Source of the DNA: Ignavibacteriota bacterium
GTDB taxonomy: Bacteria; Bacteroidota; Ignavibacteria; UBA10030
Direction: 5' to 3'
Assembly: GCA_003170475.1 (NCBI GenBank)
Contig: PMZI01000078.1
Location: forward strand, 1-57,357
DNA length: 57,357 bases
The stretch's first letter is position 1; each line of letters begins with the position of its first letter. This document shows positions 1 through 8,433 of the stretch, in pieces. The position numbers and the translations under genes were made by a program. The notes beneath the pieces are model-generated. The model saw only the letters and a list, made by a program, of their open reading frames with translations, had not been told where the DNA came from and did no database searches.

Positions 1-13
1 TCTTTCAGTCTTG

Positions 14-87
14 TCGGAACGGCGGGATTTGAACCCGCGACCCCTTGCACCCCAAGCAAGTGCGCTACCGGGCTGCGCTACGTTCCG
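14..87 (-). tRNA. tRNA-Pro (anticodon GGG)
   Basis: The minus strand folds as a complete cloverleaf of 74 nt. The acceptor arms are CGGAACG (87-81) and CGTTCCG (21-15), with an unpaired A at 14. The D-stem is GCGC/GCGC. The anticodon stem CTTGC/GCAAG encloses the loop TTGGGGT, which gives anticodon GGG and reads proline CCC. The T-arm is GCGGG-TTCAAAT-CCCGC. The CCA tail is not encoded, because the bases after A14 read CAA. The gene is isolated and no other tRNA lies in the window. Confidence 0.96.
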
Positions 88-756
88 AGGTGTTTCAATT
101 TCCCGATACTTCCTCTAGGTGGCTTTCAATATACAAAAATTGTATTGCCCTCGCAATCGCCGAAACGCTTGTGGAGACAGGACATTTCCGGACGATGAGG
201 AATTTGATGCATCAGAGCTGATCGCGTGAATCGTGAAAAAGAAGGCTTTTGTTGTTGCTTGATGTGAGCAGAGAAAAAAGATGGAGACCTCCCATCAATT
301 CCGTCGAACGTTTTGCTCCATCGCAGTCCAAACAGTTCTAGAAAATCGAATTCACGTGTCGCCACATCGCCAACAGGGGAGCACCGCTTTGAGAACTGGC
401 CACAGATACAAACGGGGTTCGCAGTTTCGAAGGTGATCCACCTAGGCCGTGATGTGCATCACAGTCGATAACTTTCATCGAGGGCATCAATACGCATTCT
501 GATTCTTATCGTCTTCACGTTTTGGTTCATAATCCATTGACAAGTGATTGATTTCCTTGGGTTTTGTGAATGTGTTTCGCCATTCTCGTTTTTGATTCAT
601 CACTTTTCTGGTCGTGGGAATCTGCGCAGCATCTACTCAACTAAACAAAGTGCCGGCCTCATCGACCTTTTGTGGAACTTCTCAGCATCCAAAGTGTTGA
701 TATACATGACATAGGAGAAAGTTTTTTCATTTACATTTACCACTAAGGAGTAAGTT
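88..756. other. Long intergenic region upstream of the fibre locus
   Basis: This is about 670 bases between the tRNA and the first subunit gene, and I find no convincing gene in it. A possible 79-residue minus frame (365-126) lacks a ribosome site and resembles no family I know. The notable element is the Crp/Fnr-like dyad at 448-463. A TTGACA occurs at 537-542, but no matching -10 lies 16-18 bases downstream. A clear ribosome site (AAGGAG, 745-750) stands before the ATG at 757. Confidence 0.5.
448..463. promoter_or_regulatory. Crp/Fnr-type palindrome
   Basis: The sequence reads CGTGA-TGTGCA-TCACA, two inverted GTGA/TCAC half sites with a 6-base spacer. Crp/Fnr-family regulators bind this arrangement (consensus TGTGA-N6-TCACA); one outer base differs. 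It lies about 300 bp upstream of the first subunit gene, far for a simple activator unless the promoter also lies well upstream. The match is direct; a role is inferred. Confidence 0.35.
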
Positions 757-1245
757 ATGATGAAGAGAATTTTTGTGCTGGGGCTTGCCCTCTGTGCAAT
801 CTCATTGGCAGCCTTTGCCCAAACATCCACAACAGCCAACGTGACAGCAAACGTTAATGCCGCGCTGACGATCACGAATACCGGTGCTTTGGCCCTTGGA
901 AATGTCGCGCAGGGTGCAACGGTCACGATTACTTCGTTAACAGCGGGAGCGGCGACGTTTACGATTCAAGGTGCCGCGAGCGCCGGAACAACAGTCACGG
1001 TCACAGATCCGGTGAACCTGACGTTCGGCGCGAACAATCTTCCTTTCACAGGACAGATTCCTCGTTTTAACGTAGCGAACGTTCAGGCAACGTCGACTGC
1101 TTTCGGTGCGCTCACGGGCGGATCCACAACTACCTCCGCCGGCGGCCAACTGTTCCTCTGGATTGGCGGCTCAGTGACCGCATCTGGATCACAAGCGGCT
1201 GGATCTTACAGCGGCACTATAACTGTCTCGTTCACGCAGCCGTAA
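757..1245 (+). CDS. DUF4402-like exported subunit, probable major fibre subunit
   Basis: This 162-residue protein has a classic signal peptide (MMKRIF, hydrophobic core, cleavage after AFAQ). The mature part is small, low in charge and rich in Ala, Thr, Gly and Ser. It alternates in a beta-strand pattern and ends with GSYSGTITVSFTQP, the closing strand typical of DUF4402-type surface proteins. AAGGAG at 745-750 supports the ATG at 757; a second ATG at 760 is also possible. It is first in a locus that continues with another subunit, a chaperone and an usher-like protein, and it alone is followed by a strong terminator. I infer that it is the most abundant, polymerising subunit. The family is recognised by eye; polymerisation is inference. 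Confidence 0.8.
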   Translation: MMKRIFVLGLALCAISLAAFAQTSTTANVTANVNAALTITNTGALALGNVAQGATVTITSLTAGAATFTIQGAASAGTTVTVTDPVNLTFGANNLPFTGQIPRFNVANVQATSTAFGALTGGSTTTSAGGQLFLWIGGSVTASGSQAAGSYSGTITVSFTQP

Positions 1246-1270
1246 CTACACTCAGATGTTTTTTTCAAGA

Positions 1271-1301
1271 AGCCCGGATTTCATTAGAAGTCCGGGCTTT
1301 G
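1271..1301 (+). terminator. Hairpin terminator/attenuator after the first subunit gene
   Basis: The arms AGCCCGGATTTC (1271-1282) and GAAGTCCGGGCT (1287-1298) pair over 12 positions with one G-U, closing a 4-base loop, followed by a short T run. It stands between the first subunit gene and the rest of the locus. Partial readthrough would make far more subunit than chaperone or usher, as is common in pilus operons. Alternatively the downstream genes have their own promoter. Confidence 0.8.
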
Positions 1302-1342
1302 CACTTTCAGCGTAATTCTTTACATTGAGTCTGCACTATCCT

Positions 1343-1846
1343 ATGTCCATGGCTACACGCCTCTCCATACGATCTTTCCTCACAAACCGAGAACAATGTA
1401 TTCTTCTGCTGCTGTTGCTGCCCCTCATGCATTCTCTCGCGCAAACCCCGGTCCGGGTCGTAACACTCAATGAGCTCTCCATGGGCACTGTCACAGCCGG
1501 CCGCAATCTTCTGATTCGTCCGTCTGATGCAGGCGCGGCAAAATTCCGGGTGGAGAGTAACAGAGACACAACGGCAATCATTCGGTTCTTTCTTCCTTCG
1601 CAATGTTCATCCTTGCAGGGAAATGATCAGCTTCGGGTCGAGTTTACAGCAGAGGGAGCCGCATGGTCTGTGCAGGACGCGGTCTCCGGGTCGACGATGT
1701 TCGATCCACGCCAACCGCTGACTCTCCAGCTTCAGCAGAATAGGCCCGTCTATGTCTGGGTCGGGATCATGGCATACCCTCATCGCTTCCAGCAAGCAGG
1801 GCGATATGCAACGAACATTACACTCACCATCATTTCCTTGAGATAA
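1343..1846 (+). CDS. Second exported DUF4402-like subunit
   Basis: About 167 residues. An N-terminal basic stretch precedes a Leu-rich hydrophobic core and an HSLAQ cleavage site, so the protein is exported. The mature part resembles the first subunit in plan: an early strand around LNELSMGTVTAG, central strands, and an ending with RPVYVWVGI then AGRYATNITLTII, the DUF4402-like closing strands. I chose ATG 1343; ATG 1349 and an upstream TTG at 1325 remain open, and none has a good ribosome site. It ends 5 bases before the chaperone gene, so the two are co-transcribed. A minor or tip subunit is the likely role (inference). Confidence 0.65.
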   Translation: MSMATRLSIRSFLTNREQCILLLLLLPLMHSLAQTPVRVVTLNELSMGTVTAGRNLLIRPSDAGAAKFRVESNRDTTAIIRFFLPSQCSSLQGNDQLRVEFTAEGAAWSVQDAVSGSTMFDPRQPLTLQLQQNRPVYVWVGIMAYPHRFQQAGRYATNITLTIISLR

Positions 1847-1851
1847 TCACG

Positions 1852-2670
1852 ATGCGCTCACTGCGAGTACTCGTCATGGCAATCTGCAGCCTTTCGATTG
1901 TTGAGGCGCAGATTTCTGTAGCTCCTCCGGTTATATTCCTCAGTTCTTCGAACAAGTTCGGAACACTGACCGTCGAGAATGGCACTGATGTCGGACAGGA
2001 AGTCTCTGTCGTTTTTCGGTTCGGGTATCCCACATCAGACTCGCTGGGGAGAATGTCGATGCGCTATGATGATTCTCTTGAGGCACGGAGAAGTTCCTGC
2101 GCCGAGTGGTTGAGGATTTTCCCGAAGAAATTCACTCTTGCTCCCCGCCAACAGCAAACCGTGCGCATTGCAGCAACAATGCCAAGTGGGTTGTCGGATC
2201 GTCTGTTCTGGACTCGTTGCATAACGACTGCCTCGCCGCAGCAACAATTCGTCGACACCGTCCAACGGGGGGTCACGACAAAAATCAGCTTTGTGTTCGA
2301 GCAGGTGACGACTGTCGTTTTCACTGCGGGATCACCGCGTCCTTCCGTTGAATTGGAAGGGAAAGGAGTTCGGCCGGATTCCCAGATCGTCGCCGTTCTA
2401 TGGCACGCACGTTTGAAGGGGAATGCGCCGTTTTTCGGAACAGCCGTTACGAAGATTTTCGATTCCGGAGGCCGCCAGGTGGATGAAACGACAGAGACCC
2501 TTGCAATCTACGTTGACATGATGAAGCGTTCTGAATTCAAACGTTCAGCCTTGCATAGGGGAACGTATACCGCCGAAGTCACGCTGCTGAGCAGACGAAA
2601 CGACATCGCTCCTGAAAACATCATTCAACTCCAACCCATCACTACTCGCTTCACCATCCTCATTCCCTAG
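1852..2670 (+). CDS. PapD-like periplasmic fimbrial chaperone
   Basis: This 272-residue protein has a signal peptide ending near IVEAQ. The first Ig-like domain (about 20-145) has the periplasmic-chaperone pattern: ISVAPPVIFL, then a strand of TLTVENGT type, then FGYPTSD, WLRIFPKKFTLAPRQQQTVRI and a Leu/Trp-rich strand. The second half (150-272) would be the second Ig domain. Proteins of this type cap fibre subunits in the periplasm and deliver them to an usher; here the usher-like gene follows after 18 bases. It differs from enterobacterial PapD in detail, so the family call is firmer than any statement about subunit binding. Confidence 0.7.
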   Translation: MRSLRVLVMAICSLSIVEAQISVAPPVIFLSSSNKFGTLTVENGTDVGQEVSVVFRFGYPTSDSLGRMSMRYDDSLEARRSSCAEWLRIFPKKFTLAPRQQQTVRIAATMPSGLSDRLFWTRCITTASPQQQFVDTVQRGVTTKISFVFEQVTTVVFTAGSPRPSVELEGKGVRPDSQIVAVLWHARLKGNAPFFGTAVTKIFDSGGRQVDETTETLAIYVDMMKRSEFKRSALHRGTYTAEVTLLSRRNDIAPENIIQLQPITTRFTILIP

Positions 2671-2688
2671 CTGAAAATATCGAAAGAA

Positions 2689-5286
2689 ATGCTGAATCGA
2701 CTCGTGCTGGTTCTGGTTCTCGCAGCAAGCTTCGGAGTGATTTCCGCTTCCGCACAGAACGCAGACGAGAGTCAGGGCGAAGAGGCTATTCTTTCGTTTG
2801 AATTTCCCCAGGGGGGGGTCAGCGAGATTGTCATCGGCCGACTCGAGAAAGGCCGATTCCTCCTCCCTGCTGCAGACCTGCTCCAGACACTCGGAATCAA
2901 TACGATCGTTGGGAGTCGCGGCACAACTCTTACGGGATTCTTTCTCTCGGAAGACACACCGTACTCCATCGACACGAAATCCCTTAAAGCGGAGATCAAA
3001 GGTCAGTCTCTGCGGCTGACGAAGGACGATTTCCTTCTCGTGGGACCCTCCCTCTACCTTATCCCCGCAGTGTACGATAAGTTGTTCCATCTCCGCTTTT
3101 CCATCGACATGTCAAGATTACTGTTGTCGCTGGAAACGAGTGTCTCTCTTCCAGTTGTAGCGGCACGCAACCGGGAACGCGATGCGCGATTCCTCGCGAC
3201 GATGGAACCCGGGCGCCAACAATATCCGCTTATGTATCCGCGTTCTCAACACCTCTATAACGGAACGCTTCTGGACTATTCGTTGACTGCAGCTTCTTCC
3301 TCCGGCAAACAGTCGCTGGCCTATGATCTTCGGGCGGGAGCGGAGTTGCTCTACGGAGACTTTCAGATCGGTGCCCTCGGCAACTACGAGCCGGGTCTCC
3401 AGACGGGGTCGACACTCGATCTCCGTTGGCGTCACGCGTTTCAGGGTCGTACGTCTCTGACACAACTGTCGGTGGGGGACCTCGTCGCGACCGGCGTGCA
3501 GCAATATCCATTCCGTGGAATCCAGGTGTCCAATGAGCCTCTGCAGCCGCGGGAATTCTATCAGACATACCTCATCGAAGAGACCACCATTCCCGGCTGG
3601 ACTGCGGAATTGTATCTCAACGATCAACTGGCAGGTGTCACGAAGGCGGATGCGCGTGGGCACTATCGATTCAACATTCCGCTGACGTACGGCACGACCG
3701 AATACACGATTCGTCTCTACGGCCCATCAGGCGAAGCACGCACACAGCGCCATCGGCTGCAAATCCCCTTCACGATTTTGCCACCCGGAGAAGTGATCTA
3801 CACATTGAACGCGGGCCGGACGACACAGCAGGGGGATAGAATCCTACAAGGTTCTCTCGCAGCCGGTCTCACGAAACTTCTCACCTGGAACGCCGGCCTG
3901 GAACAAGTGAGGGATTCTCTCTCAAACATCTTGGTCGCTTCCACCGGAATCTCCCTCCGTATCGGAGAGACGTACACCCTCGGCCTTCAGGCGACCCCTT
4001 CTCTCCAGTACCGGGCAGAGGTGAATGCTATCTACCCGTCACAGACGTCGTTCACTTCCTCGCTCGCCGTCTACACCCGTAACTCTTTTTACAATCTTTC
4101 TGACAGGCTCAGAGACTTGCAGGGCGCGCTCTCGATTCCATTTCAGACTGCTTCTGCTTCATACTCTGTTCGCATCACCGGAGGACGAACGGATTTTTCT
4201 ACCGGGGTCTTCGACCGTGCAGACATGAGTGCGACTGTATCAACGGGCGCAACAATATCCACGCTGGAGTTTCAAGGGACGAGAAGTCAGATTGGATCTG
4301 AACCGGAAACTGTGAGGCCTTTGGCCCAAGCTTCGATTCTCCAACTGATTCCCTTTGGCCGCTTCGGGCTCGGCGTTCTCGATGCGGCGCTCGCCGGCCT
4401 GAGCACAGGCTACGATCTTCAACGGAACACGTGGGACAATGTTCTTGTGGATTTCTCGGTGTCGATGTTTCGCCATGGACATCTACAGCTGACGGTACGT
4501 CGCGACTTCACGCTTGCGTCCTCATCGGCTTCGCTGCAGTTTGTGTACGAATTCAGCGGAAGCCGCAGTACAACGTCAGCCCTTTTCGACGGCTCGCAAG
4601 CGTACTCACAAAACATCCGAGGCTCGGTGTTCGTGAACAATGCCTTGACCTATCATCGGTTTTTCGACCGGGAATGGGTTGGGAAATCCGGCGCACGATT
4701 CCGGACATTTCTCGACTACAATGGCAACGGTGTTTTTGATCCCGGAGAGAAGCTGCTGACGGGAGTGAACCTCGATCTGAATCGAGCGTTTGCGGCTCAG
4801 CAGATCACGCCAACGGCACGCTACGCATGGGATCTCCTTCCCTACAATCGATACGAGGTCGACGTCAATGACGTGAGCATAGAGAATGCCCTCTGGGTTC
4901 CGCGGCAACGAGCATTTTCATTCGTGACCGAACCGAATGTGTTGAAGCCCATTGACATTCCGTTTGACGTTGTTGGAACAATCGAAGGTACCGTGCTGAA
5001 GCAGACATCCTCGGGCATGAAACCGGTGCCGGGATTGAAACTCCAGTTGGCCCGCATCAATGGGAAGTTCAGAAAATCCATTCCGTTGTTCCAGGACGGT
5101 AGTCTGTATTCCATGGGAATCCCTCCGGGTTGGTACACTGCCGCCGTCGATTCGACTCAACTTCAGATTCTTGGGCTGCGGTCTGTCCCGGGCATCATCG
5201 CATTTGTCATCAGGAATACGAAGGATGGTGATTATGTCGGAAACCTCGACTTCATTCTCCGGGAAGAGGACGGAAAAAAACACTGA
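2689..5286 (+). CDS. Usher-like outer-membrane protein of the fibre locus
   Basis: The protein has 865 residues with a signal peptide (cleavage near ISASAQ). An N-terminal region (about 30-150) precedes a long stretch of alternating amphipathic strands (about 170-660) consistent with a beta barrel. A plug-like beta domain sits near 300-365, with IPGWTAELYLNDQ and GHYRFNIPLTYG. A short Ca-binding-like element, DYNGNGVFDPGE, lies near 676-690, followed by a C-terminal carboxypeptidase-regulatory or Cna-B-like domain. Length and order match usher proteins that secrete chaperone-bound subunits. The sequence is far from the classical FimD family, so I call it usher-like. An imperfect inverted repeat follows the stop (about 5292-5317). 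Confidence 0.65.
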   Translation: MLNRLVLVLVLAASFGVISASAQNADESQGEEAILSFEFPQGGVSEIVIGRLEKGRFLLPAADLLQTLGINTIVGSRGTTLTGFFLSEDTPYSIDTKSLKAEIKGQSLRLTKDDFLLVGPSLYLIPAVYDKLFHLRFSIDMSRLLLSLETSVSLPVVAARNRERDARFLATMEPGRQQYPLMYPRSQHLYNGTLLDYSLTAASSSGKQSLAYDLRAGAELLYGDFQIGALGNYEPGLQTGSTLDLRWRHAFQGRTSLTQLSVGDLVATGVQQYPFRGIQVSNEPLQPREFYQTYLIEETTIPGWTAELYLNDQLAGVTKADARGHYRFNIPLTYGTTEYTIRLYGPSGEARTQRHRLQIPFTILPPGEVIYTLNAGRTTQQGDRILQGSLAAGLTKLLTWNAGLEQVRDSLSNILVASTGISLRIGETYTLGLQATPSLQYRAEVNAIYPSQTSFTSSLAVYTRNSFYNLSDRLRDLQGALSIPFQTASASYSVRITGGRTDFSTGVFDRADMSATVSTGATISTLEFQGTRSQIGSEPETVRPLAQASILQLIPFGRFGLGVLDAALAGLSTGYDLQRNTWDNVLVDFSVSMFRHGHLQLTVRRDFTLASSSASLQFVYEFSGSRSTTSALFDGSQAYSQNIRGSVFVNNALTYHRFFDREWVGKSGARFRTFLDYNGNGVFDPGEKLLTGVNLDLNRAFAAQQITPTARYAWDLLPYNRYEVDVNDVSIENALWVPRQRAFSFVTEPNVLKPIDIPFDVVGTIEGTVLKQTSSGMKPVPGLKLQLARINGKFRKSIPLFQDGSLYSMGIPPGWYTAAVDSTQLQILGLRSVPGIIAFVIRNTKDGDYVGNLDFILREEDGKKH

Positions 5287-5453
5287 CTTCAGGTGTAGAT
5301 TGTAGAATCTTCACACCGTGGGCTCCCCCTCCCGCGCGGCACTTGAGCTCCCCCAACAATTCAGCCGAAATTTTCCCTTTTTCTTCTCAACTCTGACTCA
5401 GTCTGGCCCTGCCCATGCGGCACGGTCCTTGAGCCTTCTCATACTGATAACGT

Positions 5454-5798
5454 ATGAGAAAACGCCTCACCATAGCCATTCTGACCGCGATCGCTCTTCT
5501 GCTCACAGCTCCGTGCCTGCGAGCACAGCAAGCTGCGTCAGCAGTTTGCACCGTGCAAGCAACCGTCCTCCCGGCGATCACGCTACGAACCATCACAAAT
5601 CTGGAGAGCGCATCGTCACATTCCCCGGTGTTGAGGACTGGAGTGTCTCTTTCCGGAGAAGGTGTGATTCGGTTGAAGGTCGAGAGCGCGGAAGAATCTC
5701 ACGAAGTTACGATCGATCTCCAACGGGAGTCAAAAGAACTCAAAGACAAGACATTTTCGAGAATCAACAAGATAAAAATCGAGTACCTGAGCAGTTAA
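5454..5798 (+). CDS. Small exported protein, possible minor fibre subunit
   Basis: This 114-residue protein begins MRKRLT, followed by a hydrophobic core and a site near CLRAQ, so it is exported. The mature start (AVCTVQATVLPAITL) resembles the first strands of the DUF4402-like subunits at 757 and 1343, but the protein is shorter and lacks their closing strand pair. It lies 167 bases after the usher-like gene and is followed by a strong terminator, so it probably closes the locus. No clear ribosome site precedes the ATG. It could be a truncated subunit, an anchor or an unrelated exported protein. Confidence 0.55.
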   Translation: MRKRLTIAILTAIALLLTAPCLRAQQAASAVCTVQATVLPAITLRTITNLESASSHSPVLRTGVSLSGEGVIRLKVESAEESHEVTIDLQRESKELKDKTFSRINKIKIEYLSS

Positions 5799-5850
5799 TT
5801 ATCACCGCCAGATCTTTGTGGTGTGGCGCGTCTCCGGGTATCAAATTTCG

Positions 5851-5886
5851 AAAGAAGCCGTCATGAGTATTTGTGACGGCTTCTTT
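5851..5886 (+). terminator. Strong hairpin terminator ending the fibre locus
   Basis: The 13-bp perfect arms AAAGAAGCCGTCA (5851-5863) and TGACGGCTTCTTT (5874-5886) enclose a 10-base loop. The T-rich right end suits termination of forward transcription. It lies 52 bases after the last gene of the locus. The rest of the gap to 6127 holds no gene I can support. Confidence 0.85.
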
Positions 5887-6126
5887 GCGTACAGCCGGGC
5901 TTTTACCAGACCGCCATGGATTTTGGCATCAGCAGACGGATCGGCATTGCCGGTGATCCTCCACTCTCCTCCAGCGCAAGAAAACAAAGACAACTTGACA
6001 AACTTCGTGGCGACTTGATAGCAGAGACAAGGGATTTTCTTCGTATCTTCAGACAGTGACCAATGCGCCCGCATCGACGAAATCGCGGGTAAGAAGGGCT
6101 CAAGACCCCTCACTCTGAAACCCACT

Positions 6127-8019
6127 ATGACCAAAGCTGTCAGTCCACTTCTCATTGCCGCACGGGACATCTGCGTTCGCTTCGGAGAGCAGGTCGTTCT
6201 GAAGAGCGCAACTCTGAGCATTCACCAAAGCGACAGGATCGGACTGATCGGAAACAACGGTTCCGGAAAAACTACACTGCTCAAGATCATTGCCGGCGTC
6301 ATGCTGCCCGACTCGGGATCGATCGAGCGACGACGAGACATCGTCGTGGGGTATCTCTCCCAGGATTTTCAGCTCGATCAGACGAAATCCGTTTACGACA
6401 ACATCGTGGAAGGAGCTCACGACGTTATCGATAATTTGAGAGAATATGAATCACTGCCGTACACATCGGAGAGGCGTCATCTTCTCGAAGAGCACATTCA
6501 TCAACGGGACGGTTGGAACCTCGAGAATAGAATTGAGACTGCGATGCACTCCTTGAATGTTTCCGAGAAGCATCGTGATATCCAGACGCTTTCCGGCGGG
6601 GAAAAGCGACGCGTGGCATTGTGCAAGGCAATCATCGCGAGACCCGATCTCCTCATCCTCGACGAACCGACCAACCATCTCGATACCCGTTCTATTGAAT
6701 GGATGGAGGAGTTTCTCGGAGCCTTCTCCGGAGCGTGTCTGTTTGTAACACACGACCGGTATTTTCTTGATTCGATCGCCAACAGGACTGTCGAGCTCTC
6801 CAACGGTGTCTGTCATCCGCACGATGGCAATTACACTGACTTCCTCATCGACAAAGCAGACCGCGAAGCGCAGCTCGAGACCGAAGAGAGAAAGAGGAAC
6901 AGCTTTCTTCGGCGCGAGCTTGAATGGGTTCGCCGGGGCCCTCGAGCCAGACGGACAAAAGCGAAAAGCAGGCTCAAGAGCTACGTTGAAGCGGCAGCAG
7001 AAGAAGGGTACGAACTCGAAGCCGAAGTGGATCTCATCATCCCCCCCGCCCCGCCGTTCGGATCAAGGGTATTAAATCTGAAGAACCTGGGGATCGCGCT
7101 GAGCGGCAGGCAATTGTTTTCCGAATTGTCGTTCAATTTTGAGAAGAAGAGGAAGTTGGGAATCATCGGGCGGAACGGTCTCGGGAAGACGACCCTGTTG
7201 AGAATCATCCTCGGAGAAGTTCAACCCGATGAAGGGCATACGGACGTCGGTGACAGAACGGTTTTCAATTACGTCGATCAATCGCGAGTGGCACTGACCG
7301 ACGAGAAGACTGTCTTGCAGGAAATTGGTGACGGTCGGGAGTGGATCTTTTTCGGCGAAGAACGCCTGACCGTGTGGAAGTATCTGCGGCGGTTCCTTTT
7401 TACCGACGACAGGATCAATACAAAGGTGGGCCAGCTCTCCGGCGGAGAGCGAAGCAGGCTCCTGCTTGCCAAAATCCTTATGAACGGCGGCAACTTCCTC
7501 ATCCTGGATGAACCTACCAACGACCTGGATCTGGCGACCCTCCGCGTCCTCGAAGAAGCGCTGGCGGCGTTCGACGGTTGTGTCATTGCGGTCAGTCACG
7601 ATCGATATTTCCTGAACCGCGTCTGCAACGGGATCATGGCGTTTGAAGGCGACGGAAAGGTGCATTTCAGCGAAGGGGACTACGACTACTATCTCGAAAA
7701 GCGGGACGTGCGGGAAACTGAGGCCGCGGTTCAAATCGTGGCATCGAAGAAACAGAAGGAGCGCGTCAAGATTCAGACCACCAAGCTTACGTGGAAAGAA
7801 GCCAAAGAGCTCGAAACCATTGAAGCGGAAATCGTGAGCACGGAGGCGGAAGTCGAACGGATCGAAGCGATTTTCTCATCACCTGACTTCTACCAAAAGC
7901 GCGGAGAAGAAACTGCCGGATTGACCGAAGCTCTTGCCGCAGCGAGAGCATCGGTGGATCGTCTGTATGCGCGATGGAACGAGCTTGAGGAAGTCCGATC
8001 CGGCTATCGCTCATCCTGA
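6127..8019 (+). CDS. uup: ABC-F ATPase, Uup-like
   Basis: The 630-residue protein has two ATP-binding cassettes and no membrane domain. The first has Walker A GNNGSGKT (42-49), signature LSGGEKRR and Walker B LLILDEPTNHLD. The second has Walker A GRNGLGKT (near 347-354), signature LSGGERSR and Walker B FLILDEPTNDLD. The linker between them is charged and helical. The last 80 residues (KQKERVK onward) form a predicted coiled coil like the Uup C-terminal DNA-binding domain, which separates it from EttA-type members. ABC-F proteins act on the ribosome; Uup also affects transposon precise excision in E. coli. It stands alone between the fibre locus and tatA. Confidence 0.9.
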   Translation: MTKAVSPLLIAARDICVRFGEQVVLKSATLSIHQSDRIGLIGNNGSGKTTLLKIIAGVMLPDSGSIERRRDIVVGYLSQDFQLDQTKSVYDNIVEGAHDVIDNLREYESLPYTSERRHLLEEHIHQRDGWNLENRIETAMHSLNVSEKHRDIQTLSGGEKRRVALCKAIIARPDLLILDEPTNHLDTRSIEWMEEFLGAFSGACLFVTHDRYFLDSIANRTVELSNGVCHPHDGNYTDFLIDKADREAQLETEERKRNSFLRRELEWVRRGPRARRTKAKSRLKSYVEAAAEEGYELEAEVDLIIPPAPPFGSRVLNLKNLGIALSGRQLFSELSFNFEKKRKLGIIGRNGLGKTTLLRIILGEVQPDEGHTDVGDRTVFNYVDQSRVALTDEKTVLQEIGDGREWIFFGEERLTVWKYLRRFLFTDDRINTKVGQLSGGERSRLLLAKILMNGGNFLILDEPTNDLDLATLRVLEEALAAFDGCVIAVSHDRYFLNRVCNGIMAFEGDGKVHFSEGDYDYYLEKRDVRETEAAVQIVASKKQKERVKIQTTKLTWKEAKELETIEAEIVSTEAEVERIEAIFSSPDFYQKRGEETAGLTEALAAARASVDRLYARWNELEEVRSGYRSS

Positions 8020-8061
8020 ACAACGCTCAAAAAGTCAGCTCAGAAGGTTCTTGACAGAGGT

Positions 8062-8265
8062 TTACTTCTTCGGTTCTTCGTCGGTCTTCTTTGTATCAAT
8101 TTGCTTGACATCTTTTTCGATATCGTCCTGGATGTCTCGCGCGGCTTTCTTGAACTCGCGCAAACCGGTTCCAAGTCCTTTCATGAGCTCCGGGATCTTG
8201 TTCGCCCCGAAGAAGAAGAACATGACGATCATGATCAGAATGATTTCAGGCGCGCCAAGATTCAT
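8062..8265 (-). CDS. tatA: Twin-arginine translocase subunit TatA
   Basis: The 67-residue protein has the TatA plan: a short N-terminus, one membrane helix ([20 protein letters not shown]), the conserved [10 protein letters not shown] hinge and an amphipathic helix containing [10 protein letters not shown], then an acidic-basic tail. TatA forms the pore through which folded proteins with twin-arginine signals cross the inner membrane. AAGGAGAG a few bases upstream supports the ATG. TatC is not in the window, so the system is completed elsewhere. It converges with uup. Confidence 0.95.
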   Translation of the reverse strand: MNLGAPEIILIMIVMFFFFGANKIPELMKGLGTGLREFKKAARDIQDDIEKDVKQIDTKKTDEEPKK

Positions 8266-8433
8266 GGTACCACTCTCCTTTCAACGATGATCGAATCCTC
8301 CCCGGAAGACCACCACCAGTATATTGCGGCATTGCGTCAATGTCAACGTCGAAACGTGCTACACGCGTCGATGAATCATTTTTCATCCAACATTCCGTCC
8401 TCATCGTCAGCGGCGCTGATCCATCCCTTCCAT

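Noticed and set aside
537-565. TTGACA box as a promoter for the fibre locus
   Set aside because: No -10 like sequence at 16-18 bases; GGTTTT stands there.
5995-6023. TTGACA followed by TTGATA/GATAGC before uup
   Set aside because: The -10 candidate is poor or the spacing is wrong, so it was not called.
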